NCBI GenBank assembly: GCA_009691105.1
Contig: SHVU01000014.1
Location: forward strand, 1-49,666
Direction: 5' to 3'
DNA: 49,666 nucleotides
Origin: Rhodospirillales bacterium
Lineage (GTDB): Bacteria > Pseudomonadota > Alphaproteobacteria > Rhodospirillales > SHVU01
The position numbers and the translations under genes are program-made. Shown in pieces: positions 19,366-28,017 of this stretch (the first letter of the stretch is position 1; every line of letters starts with the position of its first letter). A model generated the notes under the pieces. The model had not been told where the DNA came from, made no database searches, and was given only the letters and a program-made list of their open reading frames with translations.

Positions 19366-20378
19366 CCGACGACGCATCCGAACGCGGTTCCGTTGTACGC
19401 CTGCGCGTCGAACCCGACGAAGCTGGTGTCCGTCTCGACCGTTGGTTGAAGCGACGCTTTCCCGGGCTTGGCCAAGGCCGCATCCAAAAATGGTTACGGA
19501 TCGGCCAGGTTCGCATCGATGGCGGACGGGTCAAAGCGGGGGCCCGTCTCGAGGCCGGCCAAGAAGTGCGAATTCCACCGGTCTCTGCTGCGAGCCTGTT
19601 GCCCGACGTCCGTCCGGAAACAAGCCGGCCGCCGCGGCCCGTTCGTCCGGATGAAGCCGAAGACCTGCGCCGTCGAGTCCTGCATCGCGACGCCGAGGTT
19701 ATCGTCATCGACAAGCCAGCCGGCCTAGCCGTGCAGGGCGGAACCGGCACCGATCGGCATCTGGATGGGATGTTGGACGCGTTGACGTTCGACGCGCGGG
19801 AGAGGCCTCGGCTCGTCCACCGGCTCGACCGCGACACCTCGGGCATCTTGGTTTTGGCGCGCAGCGCGGCTGCCGCCAGCAAACTGACGGCGGCGTTCCG
19901 CGACAAGACGGCGCGGAAAATCTACTGGGCTTTGGTGGTCGGCGTACCCGGCGCTCGCGAGGGGCGAATCGGTCTCGCGCTCGCCAAACGCTCCGGGCAG
20001 TACGGCGAGCGTGTGGTCGCCGACGAAGCTGGAAAGACGGCGATCACGCGCTATCGAGTCATCGATCAGGTCAGCAAGCGCTGCGCCTGGCTGGCCCTGG
20101 AGCCGCTAACCGGTCGAACCCACCAACTTCGGGCTCACTGCATGGCCATGGGCACGCCGATTGTCGGCGACGGCAAGTATGGAGGACGGGCGTCCTTCTT
20201 GAAGGGACTCGATTCGGCCCGAATGTTGCATCTACACGCCCGAGCTATCCGAATCCCGCATCCGGCTGGCGGAATCCTTGAAGTTCAAGCCCAGCTTCCT
20301 GATTCCTTGCGCCAGACCTGGACATATTTGGGATTCGATCTAACTATAGAAAACGACCTTTTTGCCGGTCGAAAATAA
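19362..20378 (+). CDS. RluA-family 23S rRNA pseudouridine synthase (RluC/RluD-like)
   Basis: The 338-residue product has an N-terminal S4 RNA-binding domain (about 22-70, VRLDRWLKRRFPGL) and the RluA catalytic domain. The latter carries HRLDRDTSGILVLARS with the nucleophile Asp156, and later GRTHQLRAHCMAMGTPIVGD. It isomerises uridines in rRNA. Which of RluC or RluD it matches was not settled; the S4 domain and length fit both. The ATG overlaps the stop of the broken permease gene (ATGA), so its translation may depend on reading of that remnant. Confidence 0.92.
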   Translation: MTDDASERGSVVRLRVEPDEAGVRLDRWLKRRFPGLGQGRIQKWLRIGQVRIDGGRVKAGARLEAGQEVRIPPVSAASLLPDVRPETSRPPRPVRPDEAEDLRRRVLHRDAEVIVIDKPAGLAVQGGTGTDRHLDGMLDALTFDARERPRLVHRLDRDTSGILVLARSAAAASKLTAAFRDKTARKIYWALVVGVPGAREGRIGLALAKRSGQYGERVVADEAGKTAITRYRVIDQVSKRCAWLALEPLTGRTHQLRAHCMAMGTPIVGDGKYGGRASFLKGLDSARMLHLHARAIRIPHPAGGILEVQAQLPDSLRQTWTYLGFDLTIENDLFAGRK

Positions 20379-20445
20379 AAAAGAACCGGCGGAAGTGGGG
20401 GATGCGGTCGATGTCGCATCAATGGGGTTTACGGAGGATATCTAA

Positions 20446-20844
20446 ATACGCCGTTTTACTTGCCTCGTGGGCATGGCGGCTGCCGCTTTTGCCGCTCTTT
20501 CTACCGCTTATGCCGCTGAACAGGTCGCCAAGGGCCGTTACACTATTCACGATGGTGCCGGCAGCAGCAGCCCGATCAGTATGACGATCGAAACCATGTG
20601 CCAGGACGGCGTTCCGCATTTCGTCGTGATTAACGACGGCGGACGGTGGCCGGGCCGGGCTGCGGTACGGGTTTTTAAAGTTGCTAGCAACGAACAACTG
20701 ACCGAGCGTGAGATGGTGTTGATCGCCGGTCAAACCTTCCGCTTCCGGGTCGACAAGGCCGGAAAGGACGAACTGGGCCTCTGGGTCCAGCCGTCGTGGT
20801 TGAAGGGTGAAGGCCAGTTCGACGCCAAAGTGAAGTGCAACTAA
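20446..20844 (+). CDS. Small exported protein of unknown function, apparent AUA start
   Basis: The frame opens after a TAA at 20443-20445 and reads IRRFTCLVGMAAAAFAALST then AYA, a textbook signal peptide with cleavage before AEQ. A GGAGG at 20433-20437 lies 8 bases before the ATA at 20446, ideal spacing. The first ordinary start codon (GTG 20467) is 29 bases from it and would remove the charged n-region. The mature part, about 110 residues, has two cysteines (ETMCQDG and the final KCN) that could form a disulfide. I recognise no family. Either an AUA start is used or an ATG has changed to ATA. The gene lies between rluC and an AsmA-like gene. Confidence 0.7.
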   Translation: MRRFTCLVGMAAAAFAALSTAYAAEQVAKGRYTIHDGAGSSSPISMTIETMCQDGVPHFVVINDGGRWPGRAAVRVFKVASNEQLTEREMVLIAGQTFRFRVDKAGKDELGLWVQPSWLKGEGQFDAKVKCN

Positions 20845-20866
20845 CGAACTAATCTCAGGCGAATAC

Positions 20867-20896
20867 GGCGTCGCGCCGGCGTGACGGTGCGACGCC
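20867..20896 (+). other. Intergenic hairpin before the AsmA-like gene
   Basis: GGCGTCGC at 20867-20874 pairs perfectly with GCGACGCC at 20889-20896 around a 14-base loop. It is followed by ACCAGGGAGAG, the AsmA ribosome binding site, and by no U-run. It could insulate or stabilise the downstream transcript; it is not an intrinsic terminator. Confidence 0.35.
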
Positions 20897-20913
20897 ACCA
20901 GGGAGAGTAGGCG

Positions 20914-23166
20914 ATGAAACGAGCCTGGAAATGGGTGGCGGGCATCGCCGCCGTAATCGTCGTTCTTATCGTCGCCGCCGTTGCGGTGGTGGCGTCCCTC
21001 GACCTCAATCAATACCGCGGCATGATCGCGGCCAAGGCTGAAGAGGCGTTGGGCCGTAAGCTGACCATTGCCGGCGATATCTCCGCGAAAGTGTCCTTGG
21101 CGCCGACCATTGCCGTCGAGAAGGTCAGTCTGGCGAATGTTCCCGGCGGCTCGCGACCTAACATGGTCGAAGTCCGTCGGGTCGAAATCCAACTTCAAGT
21201 CCTGCCGCTGCTCAGCGGCGATATCCGACTGAATCATGTCTTTGTCGACGGCTTGGACGCGGTGCTGGAAACCGACGCGTCGGGCCGTGGCAACTGGGAA
21301 TTTGGAAAGCCCGGCCAAGCCGCCGCATCGTCGAGCGGCTCAGGCGAGATTCCGTTCGTCTCGGAAGTCGAGGTCCGCGACCTGACGCTCGCCTTCAACG
21401 ATGCGCGCTCGGGTCAGAAGCTGCGGCTCGGCCTCGAGTCCCTCGATATCGAAGCCGACAGTCCCAGTTCGCCCCTCAAGATCGCGATCGAAGGGGACTA
21501 TCAAGGCGTCGATTTCGAAGCGAAGGGGACCACAGGGTCAATCGCCAGCCTGATGGCGAACCAGCCGTTCCATTTGAAGCTGGAGGCGAAGGCCGCCGGG
21601 GCAACGATGAACATCGACGGGCGGATCGTCGAACCCATGAAGGCGAACGGCCTCGATGTGGCGATCGCCGTGAAAGGCGATGGCCTCAAAGCCACCATCA
21701 ACAACCTCGCGCCGATCGTTCCGGCATTGAAGGACGCGATGCCTTACGAGCCCGGCCCCTACCAAGTCTCGGTCCGTGTCGGTGGTTCACCGGCGCGCCT
21801 CGCGCTGTCCGATCTCAAGCTCGCCATGGGCCGGTCCGACACCATTCAAATCGATGCCTCGGGCTCGGTCGCCGATGTCGCGGCGGTCAAAGGCATCAAG
21901 CTCGACTTCTCGGTTAAGGCCGTCGATACGGCGGCGCTCGCCAAGGCGACCGGCGTCAGTGCCCCGACCATTCAGGGCCTCGCGGTGTCGGGGCGCGTGG
22001 GAGATGGCGCCCAAGGTCGGCCGACCGCCGATCTGACCGTGAATTGGCAATTGATCGATCTCGCCACAGCGGCGGGCGCGGCATCGGATTCGAAACCGGC
22101 GGTACCGCCCGCGGCGCAACGCGCCGGCGGCGATCGGGTCATTCCGTCCGATCCGTTGCCGCTTGAGGTTCTCAAGACCGTTGACGTCAAGGCGACGGTG
22201 CGCGGTCAGCGCCTGATCGTCAGCGGCATCACGGCCGAGAACATCGAAGTCGACGCCAACTTGAACCAAGGCAAGCTCGACGTTCGGCACTTTCAGGCCA
22301 ACGTCTCTGGCGGTACGGTTGGGGGGCGGCTGAATTTGGACGCGAGCCGACAGATCCCCGATCTCGACGTCACGCTGCAGGTCACCGGCGTCGAAGGCGG
22401 CAGCTTTTTGAAGACGGCGAAGATCAGCGACTGGCTTCAAGGCGACCGCGTCGACGTCCAGAGCAACCTGAAAGGGGCCGGGCGCTCGCCGGCCGAAATT
22501 GCCGCCAAACTGAATGGCGATTTCCAGGCGACTGTCGGCGAGGGCAAAATCCAAAGCCGCGCCTTCAACCTGTTGGGCGCCGACCTGTCGATGGAAGCGC
22601 TCCGGGCGCTGCCGTTCATGGGCGACAACAGCGAATTCACGCCCTTGAGCTGCGGCGTCGTCAAAGTCTGGATCAAGGACGGAACGGCGACGGCCGCCAA
22701 CGGCATCGCCATCGAGACCGACAAGATGAACGTCGTCGGCAGCGGCACGGTCGATTTGAAGACCGAAGCTATCGACTTGGCCGTCAAGCCAGAGGCCCAC
22801 GAGGGCCTTGGCATCGGCTTTGGCCGGTTGGCGGGCTTGATGCGCGTCCGGGGCACGCTGGCTCATCCGAGCGTCGGCATCGACGAGATGGGCGTGGCCA
22901 AAGAAGCCCTCAGCACCGGCGCGGCCTTCGCCACCGGCGGATTATCGCTCCTCGCGCAAGGCTTGCTGAGCCGGGCGGGGCCCGACGCAACGGCCCTGTC
23001 AGACAGCGCTGGGCAAGGCCCCGAATCTCAAGGAGCCGGCGCCGGGCCAGCAATCGGCGCCCGCGCCGCAGCAAGCCCCGAACCAAGGCGGCATCGGCTG
23101 GTTCATGCGCAACCTCGGCCGTGGCCTCGGCGAGGCCATCGGCAAATAATACTCGGCGATGCTTGA
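20914..23166 (+). CDS. AsmA-family inner-membrane protein, 3' end frameshifted
   Basis: The product begins with a membrane anchor (residues about 6-30, after MKRAWKW). It continues with DLNQYRGMIAAKAEEALGRKL, the AsmA start, and a long beta-rich periplasmic part of the repeating-groove type. AsmA-like proteins are linked to phospholipid or outer-membrane homeostasis. As read, the frame ends at 23166 with an Arg/Pro-rich tail. From about 22984 the next frame gives CQTALGKAPNLKEPAP and GGIGWFMRNLGRGLGEAIGK, then TAA at 23147-23149, a far more natural end. One extra base in the GGGGCCC run at 22977-22983 would explain it. GGGAGAG at 20901-20907 is a good ribosome binding site. Confidence 0.88.
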   Translation: MKRAWKWVAGIAAVIVVLIVAAVAVVASLDLNQYRGMIAAKAEEALGRKLTIAGDISAKVSLAPTIAVEKVSLANVPGGSRPNMVEVRRVEIQLQVLPLLSGDIRLNHVFVDGLDAVLETDASGRGNWEFGKPGQAAASSSGSGEIPFVSEVEVRDLTLAFNDARSGQKLRLGLESLDIEADSPSSPLKIAIEGDYQGVDFEAKGTTGSIASLMANQPFHLKLEAKAAGATMNIDGRIVEPMKANGLDVAIAVKGDGLKATINNLAPIVPALKDAMPYEPGPYQVSVRVGGSPARLALSDLKLAMGRSDTIQIDASGSVADVAAVKGIKLDFSVKAVDTAALAKATGVSAPTIQGLAVSGRVGDGAQGRPTADLTVNWQLIDLATAAGAASDSKPAVPPAAQRAGGDRVIPSDPLPLEVLKTVDVKATVRGQRLIVSGITAENIEVDANLNQGKLDVRHFQANVSGGTVGGRLNLDASRQIPDLDVTLQVTGVEGGSFLKTAKISDWLQGDRVDVQSNLKGAGRSPAEIAAKLNGDFQATVGEGKIQSRAFNLLGADLSMEALRALPFMGDNSEFTPLSCGVVKVWIKDGTATAANGIAIETDKMNVVGSGTVDLKTEAIDLAVKPEAHEGLGIGFGRLAGLMRVRGTLAHPSVGIDEMGVAKEALSTGAAFATGGLSLLAQGLLSRAGPDATALSDSAGQGPESQGAGAGPAIGARAAASPEPRRHRLVHAQPRPWPRRGHRQIILGDA

Positions 23167-23866
23167 ACTCAAGACGCGGCGGTACCGTGAAGTCGGCGTC
23201 ATGCCGGCGGCGGACGGATTTTCTGTCGTTCTCGACGGCACGATCTTGCGCTCGCCGCGCCGCACGGCGGTCGTCGTGCCCACGGCGTCCCTCGCCTTTG
23301 CGATCGCGGCCGAGTGGGCCGGGCAGGGCGAGCGTATCCGTCCCCACACGTTGCCGCTGACGCGACTCGCCAATGCGGTCCTAGACCATATCCGGGCAAG
23401 CCGTCGCGAGGTCATCGACCACCTCGTCGGCTACGCCACCAGTGATCTTTTGTGTTATCGAGCTGATCAACCGGCCGATCTTGCGGCCCGTCAGAGAGAG
23501 CGATGGCAGCCGGTTCTCGACTGGCTTGCCGATCACGTTGGGGCGCGCTTGGCGACGACGGCCGGCATCATCCCGATTGCCCAATCCGACGATGCCCGTC
23601 AGGCGATCCGCGTCCATCTCGATACGACGACGGACTGGCGCTTGGGTGGCGTTGCGACGCTGATTCAAAGCACCGGATCGGTGGCCTTGGGGCTCGCGGT
23701 TGCAGCGCGGCACATCGACGGCGACGCCGCGTGGCGGCTGTCGCAGCTCGATGAGACGTTCCAAAGCGAGCGCTGGGGCGAAGACGGCGAAGCGGCGGAC
23801 CGTCGCCGCCAGATTCGCGCCGACATCGAATCGGCGGCCCGATTTCTGGACCTCAGCGCCGACTAG
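23159..23866 (+). CDS. ATP12-family F1-ATPase assembly chaperone
   Basis: The 235-residue product begins KTRRYREVGVMPAADGFSVV and contains LDGTILRSPRRTAVVVPTAS, PLTRLANAVLDHI and YATSDLLCYRADQPADLAAR, with WRLSQLDETFQSERWGED near the end. These match the ATP12 family, shared by alphaproteobacteria and mitochondria, which assists assembly of the F1 alpha subunit. Its position after an AsmA-like gene is unconnected in function. Its stop overlaps the convergent oxidase gene by 4 bases. Confidence 0.9.
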   Translation: MLELKTRRYREVGVMPAADGFSVVLDGTILRSPRRTAVVVPTASLAFAIAAEWAGQGERIRPHTLPLTRLANAVLDHIRASRREVIDHLVGYATSDLLCYRADQPADLAARQRERWQPVLDWLADHVGARLATTAGIIPIAQSDDARQAIRVHLDTTTDWRLGGVATLIQSTGSVALGLAVAARHIDGDAAWRLSQLDETFQSERWGEDGEAADRRRQIRADIESAARFLDLSAD

Positions 23867-25011
23867 GCGCCGTACAGACCGAGGCCGTGGATGTCGAAGG
23901 TCGGTTTCCGGCCCATCAATCCTTCGGTGACCAAGCGGGCGACGATCGGTCCCGCCGTATAGCCGGCATCCGCAAAGAGCGCGTTGTGAAAGCCTGGAAC
24001 GCCCGGCACTTCGCCGAGCAGCGGGCCGGCGTCGCTCAAGGCGTTGATTGCCGCCCAGGTGCGGACGATCCGCATATGGGCAAGGCGCGGCACCGTCTGC
24101 TGCGCGATCCACAGATTGCTTTGGATGCTGGTGCGGAGGGAGATCGGGAGGCCGGTGCGCTGGTCGACCACCGCCGGCCAGCCGCCGCCGATCAGAAGGC
24201 CGCCGGTGGTCGCCTGCTTGAACGTCAGGCGGCGTTCGGCATGCTGCACCAAGTGATCGACGAAATGCTCGACCGGCTCGGTCACGTTCATGTGAAGGAC
24301 TTCGCCTTCGTACGGCGGAAGGCGAATTCCGACCATCGCCGCGATCTCTGGGCCTAGGCGACCGGCCGCATTGATGATCCGGCCGCAGCGGATCGGTCCG
24401 TGGTTGGTCTCGGCCTTGAAGCCACGGCCGTCGCGCTCGATGGCGCGTAGTTCGACGTGACGAAACATCCGGGCGCCGCGCGCCTCGGCACCACGAGCCA
24501 GAGACGGCGTGGCGATCGCCGGGTTGACCCGGCCCTCGAGAGGGCAGACCTCGGCGCCGGCGAGATGCTCCGAGAGATACGGGGCAAGGGCCCGAAGACC
24601 GGCCCGATCGATGATGCGGTTGTCGAGCCCCGAGGCTCGCTCGCGCTTCACCTTGTCTTCGAGGACGCAAAGCTGGGCTTCGGTGTCGGCGATCATCAGC
24701 CCGCCGTCGACGTGCAGCTCGATGTCGGTGTCGAGGGTGTTGGACAGCTCCTGCCAGACGCCCACGCCGGCGGCGTACATGCGCAAGGTCGTATCGACCC
24801 GGCGCCGTGACCGCTCGTCGGTCAGCTTGAGCTGAAACGACATGATTTGGACGTGCAGGCTGCCGGCGTTGCAGCCCGAGGCCTGGGTGTTCAAGTCGTG
24901 GCGATCGATCAGGGCGACGTCGAGGCCTTCACCGGCTAGCCAGTAGGCCAACGAACATCCGATTACCCCACCGCCGACGATAAGAACGTCGGTCGCGATG
25001 GCAGGCTTCAT
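23863..25011 (-). CDS. FAD-dependent amine oxidoreductase, second beta-type subunit (DadA/SoxB/HcnC-like)
   Basis: The 382-residue product begins MKPAIATDVLIVGGGVIGCS, a dinucleotide-binding FAD motif, followed by LIDRHDLNTQASGCNAGSLH. It belongs to the DAO family (D-amino acid, sarcosine, proline, opine and cyanide-forming oxidases). It is clearly paralogous to the next gene upstream; both share LAYWL, DLNTQASG, a VNPxxATP segment and LxGGGWP. Its ATG overlaps that gene's stop (25008-25011). The frame is open further upstream, but that is a shadow of the paralogue. It is the last gene of a three-gene minus-strand operon. Substrate unknown. Confidence 0.88.
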   Translation of the reverse strand: MKPAIATDVLIVGGGVIGCSLAYWLAGEGLDVALIDRHDLNTQASGCNAGSLHVQIMSFQLKLTDERSRRRVDTTLRMYAAGVGVWQELSNTLDTDIELHVDGGLMIADTEAQLCVLEDKVKRERASGLDNRIIDRAGLRALAPYLSEHLAGAEVCPLEGRVNPAIATPSLARGAEARGARMFRHVELRAIERDGRGFKAETNHGPIRCGRIINAAGRLGPEIAAMVGIRLPPYEGEVLHMNVTEPVEHFVDHLVQHAERRLTFKQATTGGLLIGGGWPAVVDQRTGLPISLRTSIQSNLWIAQQTVPRLAHMRIVRTWAAINALSDAGPLLGEVPGVPGFHNALFADAGYTAGPIVARLVTEGLMGRKPTFDIHGLGLYGA

Positions 25012-26174
25012 CCGAAGCGCTCGACCGAATAGGGGCTGATATCCATCACCGGGGCCCGGCCCATGAGCTTGTCGGCGACCAGTTGGGCGCAGAAGGGCCC
25101 GAGGGTGTAGCCCGTCACGACCAAGGCGAAATGGAAGTTCGGATGGCCCGGCACCGGCCCGAGAAGCGGCATGCCGTCTAACGAAATATTGATCCCGGCC
25201 CAGGTGCGGATCAGGCGGGTATTGCGAAGCGCCGGAACGACTTGGATCGACATCCAGAGATTTTGCTCGAGGCTGGCGCGGTTCACGGACGGCAAGCCGG
25301 TCTTCGGATCCGGACCGGCCGGCCAGCCGCCACCCAACAGGAAGTTGCCGTTGCTGGCTTGCTTGAGGGTCAGCTTGCGACGCGCGTGCTGGACGAGATG
25401 CGGCACGAAGTGCTCGACCGCCTCGGTTACGTTCATATGCAGGAAGTCGCCCGCCACCGGCACGTTGATGCCGGCCATGGCCGCGACCTTGCCGCCGCCC
25501 GGGCCGGCGGCGTTGACTAGGCGCTTGCAACGGATCGAGCCGCGTACCGTCTTCGCCTCATAGCCGTCGGAGAGCTTTTCCAGGCTCAGGAGCTCGGTGT
25601 GGCGGAAGAAGCGGGCCCCGTGACGTTGCGCCGCCAGCACGATTGCCGGTGTCGCTACGATCGGGTTGACGCGGCCCTCGATCGGGCAGAACTCGGCGAC
25701 GAGGGCTTGGTCGGAGAGATAGGGCGCGATAGTCCGCAGCGCGTTGCCCGAGATGATCTCGGCTTCCAGGCCGAGCGCGTTCTCACGCTTGACCTTGGCT
25801 TCGATCATCTTTCGGTCTTCGTCGTTCTCGGCAATCATCAAGCCACCTTCGACGACGACCTCGATGTCGGTATCGAGGGTCTTGGCGAGCTGTTGCCACA
25901 GGCGAATGGCCGGTGTCCCAAGCTTCACGACATGGTTGTTGGACTCGACCATCTTGGGGTCGGTCTGGCGCGCCCGCGACGACTGGAGCTGGGCGTGGAG
26001 GCTTCCGGCGTTGGCACCGGAGGCCTGGGTGTTCAGATCGAAGCGGTCGATGACGACGACTTCGATGCCTTCTTGCGCCAACCAATAGGCGAGCGAGCAG
26101 CCGACAATCCCGCCACCGACGACCAGTACGTCGGTAGAGTTCGGAAGACGCCCGGGGGCGGCCCCGGTGGGCAA
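25008..26174 (-). CDS. FAD-dependent amine oxidoreductase, first beta-type subunit (DadA/SoxB/HcnC-like)
   Basis: The 388-residue product has STDVLVVGGGIVGCSLAYWL near its start, the FAD-binding GxGxxG-type motif, then DRFDLNTQASGANAGSLHAQ and a C-terminal FxxxxGYTLGP region typical of DAO-fold oxidases. Start is TTG at 26174, one base after the alpha-subunit stop. No ATG or GTG occurs before the FAD motif, so coupling to the alpha gene is likely. With the alpha subunit it would oxidise an amino acid, imino acid or opine and pass electrons through FAD/FMN and iron-sulfur centres. Confidence 0.88.
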   Translation of the reverse strand: MPTGAAPGRLPNSTDVLVVGGGIVGCSLAYWLAQEGIEVVVIDRFDLNTQASGANAGSLHAQLQSSRARQTDPKMVESNNHVVKLGTPAIRLWQQLAKTLDTDIEVVVEGGLMIAENDEDRKMIEAKVKRENALGLEAEIISGNALRTIAPYLSDQALVAEFCPIEGRVNPIVATPAIVLAAQRHGARFFRHTELLSLEKLSDGYEAKTVRGSIRCKRLVNAAGPGGGKVAAMAGINVPVAGDFLHMNVTEAVEHFVPHLVQHARRKLTLKQASNGNFLLGGGWPAGPDPKTGLPSVNRASLEQNLWMSIQVVPALRNTRLIRTWAGINISLDGMPLLGPVPGHPNFHFALVVTGYTLGPFCAQLVADKLMGRAPVMDISPYSVERFG

Positions 26175-26175
26175 G

Positions 26176-27930
26176 TTAGGCGTCCGCGGGTTTGCGGGCG
26201 AGGGCGGCGATCGGCACCGGCTTGATCGGCGGCCGCGGCGCGAAGAACGAGAATTCTTCCGTCGGCTGGCCGTTGATCAGGCTTTGCAGGTGGGTCATCA
26301 CCGGGCCGCAATAGCGTCCCTGGCAACGTCCCATGCCGGCGCGGGTCTGGCGCTTGATGCCGCCGACCGTGTCGATACCCGTTCCGAAGGCCTGGTTGAT
26401 TTGACCCAGGGTGACCTCTTCGCAGCGACACACCAAGGTGTCTTCGCGGGCCAGCTCGTGCATCCAGCGCGGCGCCTTGAAGACATCCCAGAGGGCCGCC
26501 TGGAAGCGAAGATGACTGCCCAGCTTGCCCTTCCGCCGGGCCAGTTCGGCCTCGACGTCGGACGGTAGCGTGCGACCGGCGCCACGCGCCGCGGCACAGC
26601 CGGCGATGAAGCCTTGTTCCTGCGCAGCGCGCGATCCGCCCATGCCGCCCGAGTCACCGGCAACAAAGACGCCGGGGACGCTGGTCTGGCAATTGGCATC
26701 GGTCTCGATCGTGAGCGTGCCTTTCTTGGCGTCGTAGTGATGGCGGCAACCGAGCGGCCGTGAAACGTCGGCCGAAGGCTGGAAGCCAAAGCCGACACAA
26801 ATCGCGTCGACCTTGAACTCGCGCTGCGTACCCTGGATGGGCTCGCCGTTCGGCGTCAGCCGGGCGATGACTGCGGTTTCGACTTTGCCTTCGCCACGGG
26901 CTTCGATGATGACGTGGTCGTACAGGATCGGGACGTTGGCGTTCTTGAGGGTCCGCGTATAGGTGATGCCGTCTCGCACGAGATCCGGCGATTCGACCGC
27001 CATGCGCATCAGGTTTCCGGCTTGGCCGATGCCCGGCTTGGGCGCGGCTTCGACGACGGCGACGACTTCGACGCCGGCCCGGGTCAATTCGTAAGCCACC
27101 TGGATATTCAAGGGGCCGTTGCCGCCGAGGATGACGCGCTTGCCCGGCGAGACGCGGTAGGAGCGGAGCAACGTCTGCGCCGCGCCCGTCGTCATGTAGC
27201 CGGGAAGAGTCCAGCCCGGGACCGGCACGCCGCGCTCGTAGGCGCCCGTCGCGACGACGAGCTGCTTCGGCTCGAACACCTGCGACTTGCCGTCGGCGAA
27301 GACGGCGATGTCTTGGGGGCCGAACGCGCCCCAGACCATCGCTTCGCGCATGATCTTCACGCCCAAGCCTTCGACCTCGCGGATGAGGTCGCGGCCGGCG
27401 CGGAACTGCTTGTCCATCGAATCGTCGCTGTCGAAGGCGTGGGTCTTCGACAGCTGCTTGAAGTACTGGCCGCCCAGCGCCGGGCGTTCGTCGATGACGA
27501 CGACCTGGCAGCCGGACTTTGCCGCCGCCTTGGCGGCTTGAAGGCCGGCCGGGCCGCCGCCGATGACGAGGACGTCGGGCTTATGGACCGGCGGATCGCT
27601 GACCGGTGGTTCGGCGAGGTACGGGGTGTCGGGCCCGGGGAGCTTGCCCGGATAGGTCTGTTCTTCGATGCGCATGCCCGGCTTCACCGTGGTCATGCAG
27701 GCGCGAATGTTCTGTTGGCCATTGATCGCGACCAGACATTCATTGCACACGCCCATGCCACAGAAGATGCCGCGGCGGCTGCCCGCCTTGGTCTGGCGCA
27801 AGGATAGTTTTCCGGCCGCCGTCAGGGACGCGGCGACCGTTTCGCCTTCAAGCGCCTTCACGACCTGACCGTTGAAGGTCACGTCGATTTCCTTGGCGAC
27901 CACGTTGATGCCGTGACCCTTAACCCGCAT
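26176..27930 (-). CDS. Fused [2Fe-2S]/NAD(P)-FAD amine oxidase alpha subunit (OoxA/HcnA-HcnB-like)
   Basis: Domains run in order. First comes a plant-type [2Fe-2S] domain with CGMGVCNEC and a fourth Cys in RACM. Next is a pyridine-nucleotide-disulfide oxidoreductase fold (VLVIGGGPAGLQAAKAAAKS and later GVFVAGDSGGMGG). Last is a BFD-like iron-sulfur tail (CRCEEVTLGQI ... GRCQGRYCG). Separate HcnA and HcnB proteins are thus joined in one chain, as in opine, proline and D-hydroxyproline dehydrogenases. ATG 27930 has GGAG 10 bases upstream; an upstream GTG (27972) has no better site. The beta genes follow directly. Confidence 0.88.
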   Translation of the reverse strand: MRVKGHGINVVAKEIDVTFNGQVVKALEGETVAASLTAAGKLSLRQTKAGSRRGIFCGMGVCNECLVAINGQQNIRACMTTVKPGMRIEEQTYPGKLPGPDTPYLAEPPVSDPPVHKPDVLVIGGGPAGLQAAKAAAKSGCQVVVIDERPALGGQYFKQLSKTHAFDSDDSMDKQFRAGRDLIREVEGLGVKIMREAMVWGAFGPQDIAVFADGKSQVFEPKQLVVATGAYERGVPVPGWTLPGYMTTGAAQTLLRSYRVSPGKRVILGGNGPLNIQVAYELTRAGVEVVAVVEAAPKPGIGQAGNLMRMAVESPDLVRDGITYTRTLKNANVPILYDHVIIEARGEGKVETAVIARLTPNGEPIQGTQREFKVDAICVGFGFQPSADVSRPLGCRHHYDAKKGTLTIETDANCQTSVPGVFVAGDSGGMGGSRAAQEQGFIAGCAAARGAGRTLPSDVEAELARRKGKLGSHLRFQAALWDVFKAPRWMHELAREDTLVCRCEEVTLGQINQAFGTGIDTVGGIKRQTRAGMGRCQGRYCGPVMTHLQSLINGQPTEEFSFFAPRPPIKPVPIAALARKPADA

Positions 27931-28017
27931 GAGATTTTTGCTCCGAAGCGCTGCTACGGAAAAATGTTCCACCCTCGGATGAGGGCAATTAACGGCATAT
28001 CACGGATGCGAATAGGC

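Noticed and set aside
20364-20390. GCCGGT/ACCGGC hairpin across the rluC stop as a terminator
   Set aside because: The loop is 15 bases of A-rich sequence and no U-run follows on +.
25012-25530. Upstream extension of the second beta-oxidase frame
   Set aside because: The frame is open only because it runs through the coding sequence of the neighbouring paralogue; the FAD motif near ATG 25011 fixes the start.
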